A DNA stretch of 64,000 nt. Origin: Lonicera japonica. Lineage: Eukaryota; Streptophyta; Magnoliopsida; Dipsacales; Caprifoliaceae. The notes below the pieces were generated by a model. It was given only the letters and a program-made list of their open reading frames with translations. It searched no databases and was not told the DNA's origin. Positions 32,101 to 44,100 of this stretch are shown piece after piece (the stretch's first letter is position 1; every line of letters starts with the position of its first letter). Where the stretch lies: NCBI GenBank assembly GCA_021464415.1, contig CM038471.1, forward strand, positions 74,006,851 through 74,070,850, read 5' to 3'. The translations under genes and the position numbers were made by a program.

Positions 32101-35100
32101 AGATGAATATGTGGAATTGGAATTTGTTCCTCGTGTTACTGCACCAGTTTAACCTGCCAATCCAATTCCAAGCATTCCACTTGGTCGTTCCAAGCCTTAC
32201 TTTGGTCGCACCTATTAGCGATCCAATCCAGGACCTTCCACCAATAATCCAATTGATGCATTGGGCTCCTCACCTGTAGATTCCCCTAATATTTCTACAA
32301 TTCCAGCAACTACCACAGCCACACCCTCACAAGTGGACTTTCAGCCAACCCATTTGCCACACCGATATGGTACTCGACTTTAAGATGAAACCAGACGCCA
32401 ACTTTAGTGTATCAATGGGACAGTACACTACCCTCGTCCACGGGCCTACGCAGCTCAATTATCGACTCCCTTCAATGAGACCACTTGTTACTCTCAGGTA
32501 GTCAAATTCCCTGAATGGCGTGCTGCCATGGTAGAAGAATTTAATGCTCTTCTCAAAAATCAAACCTGGTCCCTTGTGCCTCCTTCACCCTCTCAAAACA
32601 TTATTGGTTGGAAATGGGTGTTCAAGATCAAACGGAAGTCCAACGATTCCATTGAACGATATAAAGCCCACCTTGTTGCCAAGGGCTTTCATCAACAACA
32701 ACGTCTTAATTACGAGGAGACTTTTAGTCCGGTTGTCAAACCTACAACTATCTGGACAGTTCTTAGTATTGCCACATCCTTTGCTTGGCCATTTCGTCAA
32801 TTTAATGTGAAGAATTCTTTCCTTCATGGTCACCTAACTGAAACAGTTTATATGACTCAACCTCCTTGGTTTATCGATCCTCAAAGTCCTCATCACGTTT
32901 GTCATCTCTAGAAGGCTATTTACGAACTCAAACAAGCACCTTGTGCATGGTTTCAACGCTTCAGCTCTTTTATCATTCATCTTGGATTCGTTCAAAGTAC
33001 AGCCGATCATTCGATGTTTGTTTTTCATGGCTCAAACAATATCATGGTCTTGCTATTATATGTAGATGATATAATTTTAGCAGACAATAATCCATCTACT
33101 TCGGAAAAATTCATTCATACATTAACTAAAGAGTTTGAAATCAAAGACCTAGGCCCCTTACATTATTTCCTTGGCTTGGAGGTTTCATTTGTTGATGTTG
33201 AAGAGCATGATATACTTAGTCGGCCCACTACCTAACAGCTTAAGCTTTTGGGAGAGATGGTTTATGCTAAAGAGTATGATATACATTGTTGGCCCACTAC
33301 CTAACAGCTTAAACTTTTGGGAAATATGGTTTCTAACATGGTATCAGAGGTCAGGTTTTGCAAGCTCTCGGGTTCGAATCCTCCCTCTTGCATTTGCTTC
33401 CCCCTTTGTGTTTGTGCAGTATGCACGTTGTTGTTTGTACACGAAGTGCACCTTTGGTTTCGTTTGTCTCTCCACGTGAGAGTGGCTCGCACGTGAGGGA
33501 AAGTGTTAAAGAGTATGATATACATTGTTGGCCCACTACCTAACAGCTTAAACTTTTGGGAAAGATGATTTCTAACATGGTATCAGAGGTCAGGTTCTGC
33601 AAGGTCTCGGGTTTCAATCCTCCCGCTTGCATTTGTTTCCCCTTTGTGTTTGTGCAGCATGCACGTTGTTGTTTGTGCACGAAGTGCACCTTTGGTTTCG
33701 TTTGTCTCTCCACGTGCGAGTGGCTCGCACGTGAAGGAAAGTGTTAAAGAGTATGATATACATTGTTGGCCCACTATCTAACAGCTTAATTTGGTTTGTT
33801 TCTCCACGTGCGAGTGGGGGTCGCACGCGAAGGGGAGTGTTGAAGAGCATGATATACTTAGTCGGCCCACTACCTAACAGCTTGAGCTTTTTGGGAGAGA
33901 TGGTTTCTAACAGTTGATAACAACTTTCATCTTACATAAACAAAATACATTTTGGATCTTTTGGAACGCTTACACATGACCGAGTGTAAATCAAGCTCTA
34001 CCCCTATTAGTGGAAAATCTCAGCTTTCCAAATTTGAGGGTGCACTTCTTCCTGATACCACTGAGTTTCGACAAATCGTTGGCACACTGCGATATCTTAC
34101 TCTCACCCGACCGGATATTGCCTTTTACGTTCAACATGTTACCCAGTTCATGAATGCTCCTTGCATTCCACATATGATTGCTGTCAAATGCATCTTGCGT
34201 TACCGAAAGGGTAGTCTTGATATTGGCCTATTGTTCCGTCCTTGTCATGGCCTTCCTTCTATTGAAATTTATTCTAATGCGGACTAGGCAGGCTGTCGTG
34301 ATAGTCGTCGCTCTATCTCTGGTTATTTTGTGTTTCTAAGCTCCAATCTGATCTCATGGAGTGCAAAGAAGCAACCTACGATTCCTGTTCAAGTGCTAAG
34401 TCAGAATACCGTTCTCTTACCACTGCATGCACTAAATCTATTTAGGTTCTCCATCTACTTCATGAGCTTCGCCTTCCTGTCCTTTCTCCCAGAATACTTA
34501 ATTGTGATAATCTTAGTGCTACGTACATGGCTGTTAATCATGTGTTCCATGCTCGCACTAAGCACATTGAGCCAGATTATCATTTCGTTCGAGAACATGT
34601 TGCGTCAGAAACTCATCGCGTGCAATTTATACCCTCAACTGATCAGACGGCAAACCTTTTCACCAAGGGTCTCCACAAGTCTCGTTTTCTTTCTCTCAGG
34701 TCCAAACTCGTCCATTATCGACCGCCGAGTTTGAGGGGGAATGTTAAAGATACATAATATCTCTAGATATTTTCTGAGTATCTTAGGATATCTACTACAT
34801 ATCTCTACAGTTATGCGCATATATATGCTATGATTTCTACGTATATCGTTGTATATCTTTTCATTTAATTGTATTATTCTCATATCATTATATCATTTCC
34901 TTACTTGTAAATTCTCTTCTTGTATTTAAACACATCCTCCAAGAGAGAATAATATACAAACAATTCTAAATCTTTCACACAGATCCTCACACAGTGTTAT
35001 ACTCGTAGCACGCTTTACATGTGACCTTAGTGCATAAGTTAACATTTCCAATAAATTATGCACAACATTGTTCAACATGTAACAACACGATATCCAAGTT

Positions 35101-38093
35101 GAAACCAAATCATGTATAATATGGCAATCAAGGTGTGGACATTAAAGCATTCTTGCAAAGTTGCATCCATTTAGTTATCGGGTCTGAAAAACAATCTTTA
35201 AAATGCCAACCATGTTACTTTTATCTACTTCTTAAACAACATATAGGGAAAAATGGTAAATGATTTTTAGATACAATATGTATATAAGATCATGCCTGAG
35301 CTCGCTTGACAATGGGCTCTGAATTTTCAGTGAACTGCCTCCAAATATCTTTGCACTGGATGGGTGTGATCAATGTTTTCGATGATGGAACCTGTGCACG
35401 AAAAGAAAGAAAAAAGGTAATTGTGCCAAAGATTCAAAAGGGCAGGCTCCTAATATATATTGTGTTTATACTTGGTCATTCACGAGAGAGAGAGAGAGAG
35501 AGAGTTGGATCCAGGAGATCCCGAGTTCGAGTCTCACTGGGGGTTGGTGAGGGGAGGTTTTTCTTTGTTCGTAGTTAAAAGGAATAGACTTGGACCTTCC
35601 TCTTAAAAAAAATAGAGTCTAAAGGAATTTGTACTTTTTGGGTCCATCTGATAAAAAAAGTTGTAAAATCATTGGGAAAAACAATTAATCTTTATGAGAA
35701 GTTGGGAGTGACTTGGTGAGATGTTCCATGGAATAAAATTCTCTGAGAGGTGGTTAAAAAAAAATCCGTGGAAACAGAACATCTCGCCAAATCACTCATC
35801 TCTTTTTCCACCTTCTCATAAAAATTAGTGGTGTTTTCAATCATTTTCCAACTTCTTTTTTAATCAAATGCACCCTCTATCTCAAAACAGTCTTATCTGT
35901 TAGAAGGGCCAGAAAGGAATTTATAGCTCTGTAGGGCTTTGATCATTTAACTTACAAGATAGGTGCTCAGTAATGAATACAACTTTCAAGCACAATAACC
36001 AGGTTAACAATGGAGAAGTTTTAACAATTAGAAATTGTCACCTCTTCCCAGATGTCAGACGCAAGAGGGTCACATTTTTTGGTGCTCTCATCTTTAGCGA
36101 CAAAAGCAAGGAACAAAGACTTCTCAATGTCATCAGCCTTGTCATCCAAACGGATAGCAGCCATAATAGAGAGCAGCTTCAATGACTGTAGAGGGACAGA
36201 AAAAGGCAATAATTGTTATATAAGATTAAAAGAGACTCATTGCAACATGAAGCAGAGATATTCTGTCAAAGATACTTAAAAGGGCGTCTCATACAGCAGA
36301 GAAAGCATTTTCTTTAATTCCTTGAACATCTTCTTTCCCACTCCAAACACGCAGCTTTGAATCAGAATCATGGCTAAAAAATCTTTCAAACCTGCAGGCA
36401 ATACCGTAATATTAAGCCAATTCTTAAATCTATATCTATCTATCTACATCTATATCTATACTATATATAAAAGTACAAATAAGTTTTTCCTCGTTTTATA
36501 GAGACAAATATGCCCCTTGATTTTAAACACAAGATCAAAAACAATATAACTTCATATATTTTTATATTAGTATTCCAAGTAAATTTAAAGTTTACTTTAT
36601 TTGGTTAAACTAATTAAACAAGTTACAGTTATATTAGTATTAGAATTAGTATTTCAAATATATTAAAACTCTACTTTATTTGGCTAAAATAATTAAACAA
36701 GTTAGAGTTTGTGTTGAATGAGATGTTTTGTATAAGACTTCTATATAACATTATAACAAACTTCCCGAGAAGAAAACTATATAATAGATCGTATTAAAAT
36801 TGCATAGCTTTTTGAGTGAATTAGAATTCCGTTCCAAAGTTCACCACAAAGGTATGTATGTTAAACTCTACTTTACTTAATTGCTTTTAACATTATAAAA
36901 TTATATTAATTTATATATGCTAAAACTTATTTGTTTATTTATAATAATGTTTTATGTTTATAATTATGTTTATTTATAATTATGAGAAAAAATATATTAC
37001 TCTCTTATCAAGAGTTTGCTTGGCCAACTATATACCAAAAGAATTTAGTGCAACAAATTTTTAAAAGGAGGCAATGGGTTTCAAGGGCTCCCTCCACAAT
37101 TAAATCCAAACGAACGACACCTTACTTTTCCATTTCAAAATAAGGACTCTTTCTTTATGTAAAATGCCCTTCCTTAATTAATATATATATATATTTGTAA
37201 AAACAAAAAAAAACATCCCTTCCCCTCCACCCCCCACACCCTTTCCCAAGCCTTCCACAAGAAGCACCCCTGTGATAACCCCCCCCCCCCCTCTCCCTTC
37301 GCTTCTCCACCCAAGCACCCCCTCCGCCCTTTAAAACCTCAGCTCGAACTGATAAGTAAGGTCTCTAAATTTCCAAAACATCATTTTCTTTTACAGAAGT
37401 CTATATATACATACATACAGACAAAGTCGCCAAAGAGAATGACAATTGGGGGGGATTCAAGATGGGTTAGGTGGTAGCCGGAGCTCCGGTGGTGGGGCAG
37501 TGATTGATGGTGAGGCCTGGCGGCCACCCATGAATGAGAAGTAAATAAAAAAATTCAGTAAGGAAATAGAAAGTTTGGTAAGGTTATAATTGACCATTCA
37601 AAAAAAAGGGTGTGTCCTTGTAATGGACAAAAATTGAAAGTGATCTTACAGCTATAACAAATTGTGGAGGAAAGCATCCATGTATTGAGAAGTAAGGTGT
37701 GCTTTCTTTACATTTAATTGTGAAAGATGACTTACAACCCATTGCTCTTATAAGAAGACTAAATTCTGAAACAATGCCATTTGGTTGTGACACCATGTGA
37801 ATACCTGTCATTCATGCGGGTCAGAACTCTAGCAGCTTCTTGTCTTGCTTTCGCTTGAATAACTCCTCTTGCATAATCCTTCAACTGTAGAACCATTTCA
37901 TTATATGTATGCTCATCCATTCTGAAACCAGAAACTGCACTTGAGATTTCACTGATGGCTGACTGCATTTGACGCTCAGAATATTCCCGTATTTCCTGCC
38001 AGGTACCATCACCAGCTCTGACTAGTAACATTTCCACATGTCCAGTTAATACTGCTTCCAATTTCGCCTGCGCATGCATTTTAATGTCTAAGA

Positions 38094-38131
<38 letters not shown>

Positions 38132-41100
38132 GAGACAGAGACAGACTATTGACCATGAGTATAGCATCCGTGGATCTCTTTTTTAGTAAGCATTAGTTAA
38201 ACATTTGGAGGCATTGAGGTTCGGAACTCATTCCCATGGGATTCCTGAAGTTGAAGCCCTAACATTTCTTAGAAAGATGAATCAATCTCTTGATTGGGTT
38301 CTTCTACTCAAATTTCTTAAGTTCCATGCAACTGGAGAGCTTTGATTTTTGAAGTGTTCCATTGTATAATCTGTTCTAGGGGTGTGTTGACTGCTGTGAA
38401 TTTTGACTTTATATTTTTTTTTCTTGGGTTCTATGATTTGATGGTGGACTCCTTGTCCCCATTCAGTTTGTACTTTTTTGATGAAAGCTTGTTTCTTATC
38501 AAAAAATAAAAAAAGTTCCGCGCATTTAAGTTCTGGAATGGAGCAAGTGTCCTTAGTTCCTCTATATGCTTCTTATCTACCGGAAGAAAAATGTAATCGA
38601 GTTGGAAACACTTGAAGATAAGCAATCCAAAAATATCACTTAATACAATTGAGTTGTTATCTATGAAGCACAGACACCTATGAAGCATAGACTCGACACG
38701 CGTTTCGACACGCAATTTTTCCAAAATGTAGGACACGACACGTGGGGGGGACACGTTCTTATTTAGTTAATTATATATGCAATAAACATTGTAAATATTT
38801 AAGAATTCAATAAAATGAAACTAGATTGCATTAATAACCCAAATACTCAAAACATGATCACTAACTTGTTCCATAATTAAAGTATCGAAAAGCATACATA
38901 GACGAAATTGTTCTATAGAATGATAGAAAACAAAATGGGAATATAAAAAGTGGCTTAGTTGCCTCATCCTCAGTTGATGTTGCAATGAAGAAACACTAGG
39001 AGTGGTAGCCATCTAAATCAATTATCAAGTATTAGAGGCTATAATTAAATTCAAGTGTCGGAGCTAATACTTGATAATTGATTTAGATGGTTACTACTCC
39101 TAGTGTTTCTTCATTGCAACATCAACTGAGGATGAGGCAACTAAGCCACTTTTTATATTCCCATTTTGTTTTCTATCATTCTATAGAACAATTTCGTCTA
39201 TGTATGCCTTTCGATGCTTTAATTATGGAACAATTTAGTGATCATGTTTTGAGTATTTGGGTTATTAATGCAATCTGGTTTCATTTTATTGAATTCTTAA
39301 ATGTTTACAATGTTTATTGCATATATAATTAACTAAATAAGAACGTGTCCCCCCCGTGTCGTGTCCTACATTTTGGAAAAATTGTGTGTCGAGTGTCGTG
39401 TCGAAACGTGTGTCGCGTGTTGAGTCTATGTTTCATGGGTTGTCATTCGCTAGTTATTACATCTGTTCACCAAATATTGAAAACAAAACTAAAGTTACTT
39501 GTATAATTACCTCATGCAGGGTAAGAATCTCAGACACCTTGGAAGAACAAATTGCAGCAACATGCGAATCCATATCATGCTGAAGCTTATCTCTTTGCTT
39601 AGATGAGTTCCAATTAGCTTGTTTGACCATGACATCTGCAGAATTAACGCAGTATCAGAATCTGTAATGCAAGACGAGGTAAGACTTCAGCCTGGATTAA
39701 CCATAGTCTCATGCCCATTCATTCAAATAGTTCTCTTGATCACGCATAACGGTTTCTCAAATACGAACATAAAGAAGAATGTTCTAACACCGGTAAATCT
39801 CATATGAGAAATGTACCATAGAAAACATGTTGGAAAGAATGATACAAATAAGAGTGTACTCTTGACACTTTTACTTTTGTTGTTTAGTAGAAAACCACAT
39901 TTGAGCTGGCTGCCTGAGCATAAGAGGAATCTTAATTATGATAGCATGTTGAAAGGTACAGAGGAAGAGTAGTATTGTATATTTGCATCTCTCAAACCAT
40001 AGAGTACATTGAATTTATTGACATGGTGATTTAATTACATCAATCATGAATTTACATCAAATCTAAATATAACAAAAGAAATATACAGATTGCTAAACTA
40101 TCGATTTGTTTAATTACATCAATCATTGATTTACCAAACCTAAATATAACAAGACAAATAAACAAATTCTAAACTCCTGCCAACAATGTTGACAGTACCA
40201 ACAAGTTAAGAAGACAACTAGTGATACTTGTCTCCCAAAATCTTTCCCACCAAGAGTATGTTATAAGGGCAAATAAGTTCTTTGGTTGACGCAGGAAGTG
40301 GAACTAATATCGTGTGAGATGAATGTTGAAAAATGATATTTTATATATTTATTAGGTGCTATAAGTCATCTTTTGTACTTCCCATAAATAAGGGATCTTA
40401 TTAATTTTGTCTTCAATTAGGATTTGAGCATCACGAGCCCATATCGGGCAATAACTGACACTAGATTGAAGCTTGAGAAGCAGTCTGCTACCTTTCAACT
40501 TGGGAAGCTTAAGAAGATTGCCACATGTACTTTTCACCCAACAAGCTTTAGTACATCCTTGTTAGATGAATGTGCATATGGATCAACGTGCAACCTTCAG
40601 CAATGCCAACACCTACTCATTAACGATAGCAAGACAAATTATCGTCTTACTTGTGCAAACAACATGTCTCTTTTGAATTACAGAAGTGGTCATTATTGAT
40701 TCAAAGCTCGTATTCATGGTCCTACATGTAACTTCCTGAGTTGAGTTATTTTTAGTGGAGGATAATTGATGCGGGGCACTTGATCAGTTGGACAAGCATT
40801 ATAGAGTATCAAAGCCAATGGGCACTAATGTGGCCCAAAAGAATATTAAAATGAGGACTATTTGTACTTAAGGCATGCATGCAATTGTAGAAGCACCTCT
40901 TCCTTCTTCCATTCTATTCTACATCACACGCCTTCTAGACAAGACTCAAAACACTCCCAAAATCTAACAGTTTGGTCACAGATTGTATGTGAAAGAAAAA
41001 TGCATGCCAAGTTGGACATCTTTTCTCATAGGTAATAAAAATTGTGAGATATAATCCACCTGAAAAAACAACTTCAAACAGAAAAATACATAATAGAAAT

Positions 41101-44100
41101 CATCTCTCCCAAAAGCTTAAGCTGTTGGGAAGAAGAAACACAATGGATATCATGCTTAACACCTACGTGTGGCCCCATACTCGCATGTCGAGAGCATAAA
41201 GGAACACTACAGGAACAGGATTGGGCAGGAACAAACAGATTCAGAATTAACAAACTGGGGATGAGGTAACAAGGCTTGAACCTTGGACTTCCCAAACAAA
41301 CAGGCTATGATACCATGATAGAAACCATCTCTCCTAAAAGATTAAGATTTTGGGTAGAGGAACCATGATGGATATCATGCTTAACAATACAAGTTCCTCC
41401 TAAAGGTCAAATTCCACATAGATTCACTATGAATTTATGATAAATTTGACAAAGTAAACATCAATTTGATTTGCTTGCCATCCAAAAACTTAACTCCAAT
41501 CTCATACAATTTAAAATAAATAATCAAGAAGCAAAACCTTCGAGAAAATTATTTATTTTGTATATTTTCTTTTGCCTAGGACAAAAACTTTCGAAAAGGC
41601 ACTCTAAGAATCAAAGCTTTCAACATAAGCGTTTGATAGTGATTAGACAAGTACCCAACAAACTTGCCTATAGTATGTCTCAAAACTTGATTACCTTCCT
41701 GATGTTATCTAGATGTTTATGTATGGCCTAGGTAATACTTCAGCCTGAATTGAGTAAAAGCTCCCCCTCTTGAGGATTAGTATCAATACTAAAATATGTC
41801 ATTAATAGGATTTATTCACATCTCATTTTTAGAATTTTTTGGACCACTTTCTAGTGGAATTGGTACACACTAACAGAGAATCATATAATTTATAAATTAT
41901 GAGCAATCACTGTAGCAGCCAAGCAGGTGGCACATATAGAAAGCAATCAGAAACAAAATCTGCGTACGAAAATCATTATGATGAATAACATAAAAAGTTT
42001 AGAAAAGCAGGCTGTTTTGAATCTTGAAACTAACCTGCACATAGTTCATCAAATTGAGTCATGGAAGACTTGATGGAATCATGAGCTGACACAAAAAACT
42101 CTTCTGAACCATTAATTTTTTCTTGAAATGCTTCTTTGAATCGATCCAAAGTTTGAGAATGTATGTGTTCCAACATGCGTTGGTAGGCCGGCTCAACAAG
42201 CTAATAAATTAGCAAAGACAAAACAATGAGCATAGCATGTACAACCAAGCAAAACTCCCTCCATCTCTATTTATCAGTCCCAAATTCATTTTTGGGCTGT
42301 CTCAAATTGATAGTCTCATTTCTTTTTTGGGACATAATCAACATACCAACTCTCACAATAGATAATAAGTTCTATTTGATTAGGCTGAAATTAATGTTTC
42401 CTTGAGAAATACCAGTCATTGTGGGAGTATCAATTTGACACGGAGGAAGTAATTTTTCTTGGTAAACAAGCTAAATGCAGCACAACCCTGTGAACCACAC
42501 TGGCATACAAGACCTCATGCAAGCATCCTTATTAACAGGGGAGAATTGGTAATCCATTTTTAATTTAGAAATAAAAAGGGAAGAAAATTTTCCTTCTTTA
42601 TGCTACGACGCAATACCATTGACGACATATGATCCAACGTTGAGAAATCTAAAATGAATGAAAATGGATTTTAGCTAACATATGTCCTATCAACCTTGTA
42701 TATATTTCATCAGTTGATCAGAAAACCAAAAGTCCAAATTCAGCATGCAAAACAGGTTTTTGAGATTTTTTCACTTTTCCACCCATCTGCATTGCTGCTT
42801 TTTTTTTTTTTAATAAGAAACAAAAATTTTATTTCATACTGAAAAAGATAATACAATCAGAGCAATTGTAAGCCAGCGAATGAGATTTCCACTGGAATTA
42901 TAGCCTATGCCTACATTATATCAAACGCTACCAAACCCATTACAAAATCAAGATAAAAGGCTGTGACAATCCAGTGAAAACAAGAAACGGTCAACAGTAC
43001 TGAAGACATTCAATGCTCTGGCCCATAACCCAACTAAAAATGTACTATGATTCCACACTTCTACCACAGAGCTGCATCTATCATCAAAAATTCTTCTATT
43101 TCTTTCCAACCATATTGTCCAGGCAATAGCCAAAACCATAAGTATTGATAATTTAGTATTATTTATTTTATTTATTTATGCTATTTTATCTAATATATTC
43201 TAGTTAGAGAGTTTTGTGGGAAGTGTCCCACATTGAGAGGTATTTTAGGTCAGTTAGGAGTCGTGTTTGCTTCCTATATAAGGTGCTTTGTATTCAGTCT
43301 TTATTATTATGGAATAAAATATTAGTTCTCTCTAATTTTACATGGTATCAGAGGAGTGTTAGGAACTCCTTAGGCAGTCCAACACGGCCAAAACCTTAAC
43401 CAGCACGGCCAAAACCCTAGCCGCCGCAATCAAAACCCTAGCCACCGTTCCTTCTTCATCATACATGTCTAACACCTGTGGTTTCCAGAACTCAACCCCG
43501 TAGGCTTGGTCAGAATCCACCGACGAGCGTATCCCCGAAAGTAGCGCCGGAAATCGACGCCACACGCGCCACCTATTCCCTGCGCGTGGATCTCAAACGC
43601 CGTCAACATCCACTGTGCGTGACAGCACGTGGCTGTTCCGATCATCTCCAAAATTTCCAGATCCGGTCGTCTCACTGTTCCGCATCTGATTCTAGCCATG
43701 GGTGGTACTGTTCCATCCAGATTTGGCTCGGTTAGTGCGATCCAGTTGTGGTTGTTGTGCTTTAGTCCCTTTTTTTGGCTCGGTGAGTTTGATTTTCCTT
43801 CCATATGAACTATAAACTTGCCATGGTGGGTGCTACTGCTCCAAGCCTCACAAATTCGACTAATGGGTACACCACAAGTCCGTCCTCTACGTCTAACAAT
43901 GCAGATCCTATATTACAGTTTGCATCGATTTATTTGGTAAATGAAAATCCGGTGGCAAACATAAGTCACAAGTTGAATGGGAAAAACTATCTCAAATGGG
44001 CACAATCAATGAGGCTGTTAGACTAATGGCCTCCATTCTTCTGGTGAATTCTCTTGTAAATCCTTTTTTGAAACACTTTCTCATTCATCGCAATCAATCA

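Larger units (their letters stand above)
30373..34730 (+). pseudogene. copia gag-pol pseudogene
   Basis: Gag begins at the ATG at 30373 (MATATSPAS). Broken frames follow: gag (30682-30900), then an abrupt join to the GAG-pre-integrase region ([11 protein letters not shown], near 31030), so the zinc knuckle and protease are missing. Integrase fragments include the HHCC region and [11 protein letters not shown], which runs into a stop at 31681. Reverse transcriptase follows ([27 protein letters not shown] near 33058), then RNase H pieces (IEIYSNAD followed by a stop; [13 protein letters not shown]). A 163-bp tandem duplication lies in integrase (31121-31446), and a TRIM array interrupts RT after GLEVSF. 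Confidence 0.9.
30002..34977 (+). mobile_element. Decayed Ty1/copia element in the last intron of the GTPase gene
   Basis: The LTRs are 30002-30227 (226 bp) and 34742-34977 (236 bp; it differs by substitutions and a 10-bp insertion, CGTTGTATAT). The TSD CACAG occurs at 29997-30001 and 34978-34982. The primer site is TGGTATCAGAGCC (30228-30240); the polypurine tract is near 34730-34740. LTR differences and many stops mark it as much older than the copy at 15351. A TRIM array (33196-33912) is nested inside. It is antisense to the GTPase gene. Confidence 0.95.

Noticed and set aside
33339..33385. Functional tRNA gene suggested by GGTTCGAATCC
   Set aside because: No cloverleaf forms around it; the motif lies in a TRIM internal region after its primer-binding site.
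35484..35640. Possible SINE: B-box-like GAGTTCGAGTCTC next to a GA repeat
   Set aside because: No A-box, tail or TSD could be found; one motif is not enough.
36452..36480. Helitron 5' start (TCTATACTATATATAAAAG)
   Set aside because: No matching hairpin-CTRR end was seen downstream.
38821..39332. Two small proteins with almost the same sequence on opposite strands
   Set aside because: They are the two arms of the fold-back element read from each side, not genes.
40352..40699. Open frames on both strands in a GTPase intron
   Set aside because: Neither resembles a known domain and both are short; likely chance or old repeat DNA.
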